From positions 248,001-312,000 of the forward strand of contig NZ_BMML01000003.1 of the NCBI RefSeq assembly GCF_014645815.1: a stretch of DNA of 64,000 nucleotides, in the 5' to 3' direction. Of the stretch, positions 62,938-64,000 are shown piece after piece; position 1 is the stretch's first letter, and the number at the start of each line of letters is the position of its first letter. Made by a program: the position numbers and the translations under genes. The notes under the pieces are model-generated. The model searched no databases. It saw only the letters and a list, made by a program, of their open reading frames with translations, and was not told where the DNA came from. The stretch is from Streptomyces fuscichromogenes. Lineage in GTDB: Bacteria; Actinomycetota; Actinomycetes; Streptomycetales; Streptomycetaceae.

Positions 62938-64000
62938 ATGACGCAGGCGGCCGAAACACAGAGACCGTTAGCCGCACCCACGACCGGTTCTGCCGGCAGG
63001 CGGGAGGTCCGTGCCCCGGGGGAGACGGTGCACTTCGCCGTGCTGGGTCCGGTACGCGCCTGGCGGGCCGATGGCGAGCTGCGCCTGGGGCCCCCGCAGC
63101 AGCAGGCGTTCGCGGCGCTGCTGCTGGCGAGCAGCGACCGGCCCGTCACCGCCGCGGAAGTCGTCGACATGCTGTGGGGACAGGATCCGCCGCTCAGCGC
63201 GGTCAACGTCGTGCGCCGCTATGTGGGGGCGCTGCGCCGTGTGCTGGAGCCGGGGCTGCCCCGGATGGCGACCGGGAGCTGGCTGCTCCGAGAGGGCGGC
63301 GGATACCGGCTGGACGTCGACGCCACCACACTTGACCTGCTGCGCTTCCGTGACCTTCGCGCGCAGGCGCGAGCGGCCGACCGGACGGACGATGCCGTGT
63401 CCGCCCTTGAGCTGTATGCGCAGGCCCTGGCGCTGTGGCGCGGTCACGCGGCCGCCGGGATACCGGTTCAGGCCCGCAGCCACCCGGTGTTCGCGGGACT
63501 CGACGGTGAGCGGCTGGCCACGGTCAAGGAGGCCGCCGACGTGGCCCTGCGCCACGGCCGCGCGGAACCGGTGCTGGCTCAACTGCAGGGCCTGGCGGAC
63601 GGCCATCCCCTTGACGAACCGCTGCACGGCCGGCTGATCCGGGCGCTGGCGCTGACGGGCCAGCAGGCCCAGGCCCTGGAGACGTATCAGAAGATCCGGG
63701 CGCTCCTGGCCGAGGAGTTGGGCGTCGAGCCCTCCGCCGAGTTGCTGGCCGCTCACCGCGAAGTGCTGAGCGCGCGGTCCGCCCCCGCTGCGCCGACGCC
63801 CCTCGCGCCCTTGGCGGGTGACGGCTCCACCGGTGGGGCCGCTGCTCCGGAGACGGCCTCCCCGGCTCGCGACGACCTGCTCGTGCCGCTGCCCCGGCCT
63901 GCCCAACTCCCGGCCGCCTACGAACACTTCGCGGGCCGCGAGGCCGAGATCGACCACATGCTGCGCCGCCTTCCGGACGCCTGTGTCGACGGTGGACCCG
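62938..64000 (+). CDS. SARP-family regulator, N-terminal part (cut by window end)
   Basis: The frame is open to the end of the window. After a polar leader (start at 62938; a GTG at 63028 is an alternative), VHFAVLGPVRAWRADGELRL begins the winged-helix domain, with VVDMLWGQDPPLSAVNVVRR. The BTAD domain follows (RFRDLRAQARAADRTDDAVS ... GHPLDEPLHGRLIRALALTG ... LAEELGVEPSAELLAAH). A Pro/Ala linker then leads to FAGREAEIDHMLRRLP, the start of an NB-ARC-type region, so the whole protein is probably another large AfsR-like activator. Confidence 0.88.
   Translation, partial: MTQAAETQRPLAAPTTGSAGRREVRAPGETVHFAVLGPVRAWRADGELRLGPPQQQAFAALLLASSDRPVTAAEVVDMLWGQDPPLSAVNVVRRYVGALRRVLEPGLPRMATGSWLLREGGGYRLDVDATTLDLLRFRDLRAQARAADRTDDAVSALELYAQALALWRGHAAAGIPVQARSHPVFAGLDGERLATVKEAADVALRHGRAEPVLAQLQGLADGHPLDEPLHGRLIRALALTGQQAQALETYQKIRALLAEELGVEPSAELLAAHREVLSARSAPAAPTPLAPLAGDGSTGGAAAPETASPARDDLLVPLPRPAQLPAAYEHFAGREAEIDHMLRRLPDACVDGGP

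Overview
The window is uniformly GC-rich, has short intergenic gaps, many GTG starts, many ATGA/GTGA stop-start overlaps and a high density of TetR, IclR, AraC, LuxR and SARP-type regulators. This points to an actinomycete chromosome, most likely Streptomyces, in an accessory or chromosome-arm-like region. Support for that setting comes from several decayed genes (an alcohol dehydrogenase, a glycosyltransferase, a transposase, a TetR regulator) beside intact operons. I saw no rRNA, tRNA, CRISPR array or intact insertion sequence.

Layout. (1) 1-7571: a chain of eight + strand genes, almost all overlapping. It encodes a BMP-type nucleoside ABC importer (binding protein cut by the window edge, double ATPase, two permeases), a nucleoside phosphorylase, an amidohydrolase/deaminase, a molybdopterin oxidoreductase and its likely flavin reductase partner. 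(2) 7652-10597: a metallo-beta-lactamase-fold hydrolase divergent from an AraC regulator, then a TetR regulator divergent from a DUF1772 membrane protein with three operator-like palindromes between them. (3) 10609-12114: a shikimate-dehydrogenase-like gene that has lost the catalytic Lys and Asp, divergent from a shortened TetR gene, with a perfect palindrome between. (4) 12071-23082: the most self-contained catabolic unit. One arm (minus strand) is aldehyde dehydrogenase, TPP enzyme, branched-chain-type binding protein, LivH, a fused LivM-LivG and LivF. The other arm (plus strand) is an IclR regulator, a class III CoA-transferase and a citryl-CoA-lyase-like protein. Palindromes lie in the shared promoter region. 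The enzymes fit activation and cleavage of a citrate-like acid into acetyl-CoA and a 2-oxo acid, followed by decarboxylation and oxidation.

(5) 23293-28934: a PQQ locus with a Tat-exported quinoprotein dehydrogenase carrying a degenerate cupredoxin tail, a secreted ThuA-like protein, pqqA, pqqC, pqqD and pqqE. No pqqB is seen. (6) 29000-38300: a glycosyltransferase remnant, a TMEM175-like membrane protein, a TetR/alpha-beta-hydrolase pair, an aldehyde dehydrogenase, an alcohol dehydrogenase pseudogene, another TetR, a large MFS permease and a VOC protein. Several have strong inverted repeats in front of them. (7) 38276-44395: a WGR-domain/beta-propeller protein, then a block resembling a DevR/OsdR dormancy regulon: a DoxX-like protein, two double-domain universal stress proteins around a truncated alcohol dehydrogenase, and an intact zinc alcohol dehydrogenase. 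Tandem DevR-like boxes precede the first stress protein.

(8) 44490-56736: an SDR/TetR pair with twin operators, a GT39-like membrane protein, an alpha/beta hydrolase divergent from an HTH-NB-ARC-TPR regulator, an NAD-dependent DNA ligase, a DUF6924 gene broken at a run of ten Gs, a DUF2231 membrane protein and a HAD phosphatase. (9) 56979-64000: a transposase scrap, a LuxR-type gene with a doubtful N-terminus, a complete SARP-NB-ARC-TPR (AfsR-like) regulator, an M28 peptidase and a second SARP regulator cut by the window end. Such a concentration of large activators suggests that a regulated cluster may lie beyond the right edge.

All functional names come from motif recognition by eye; no database search was run. 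Start codons were chosen by ribosome-binding site, overlap with the upstream gene and family length.
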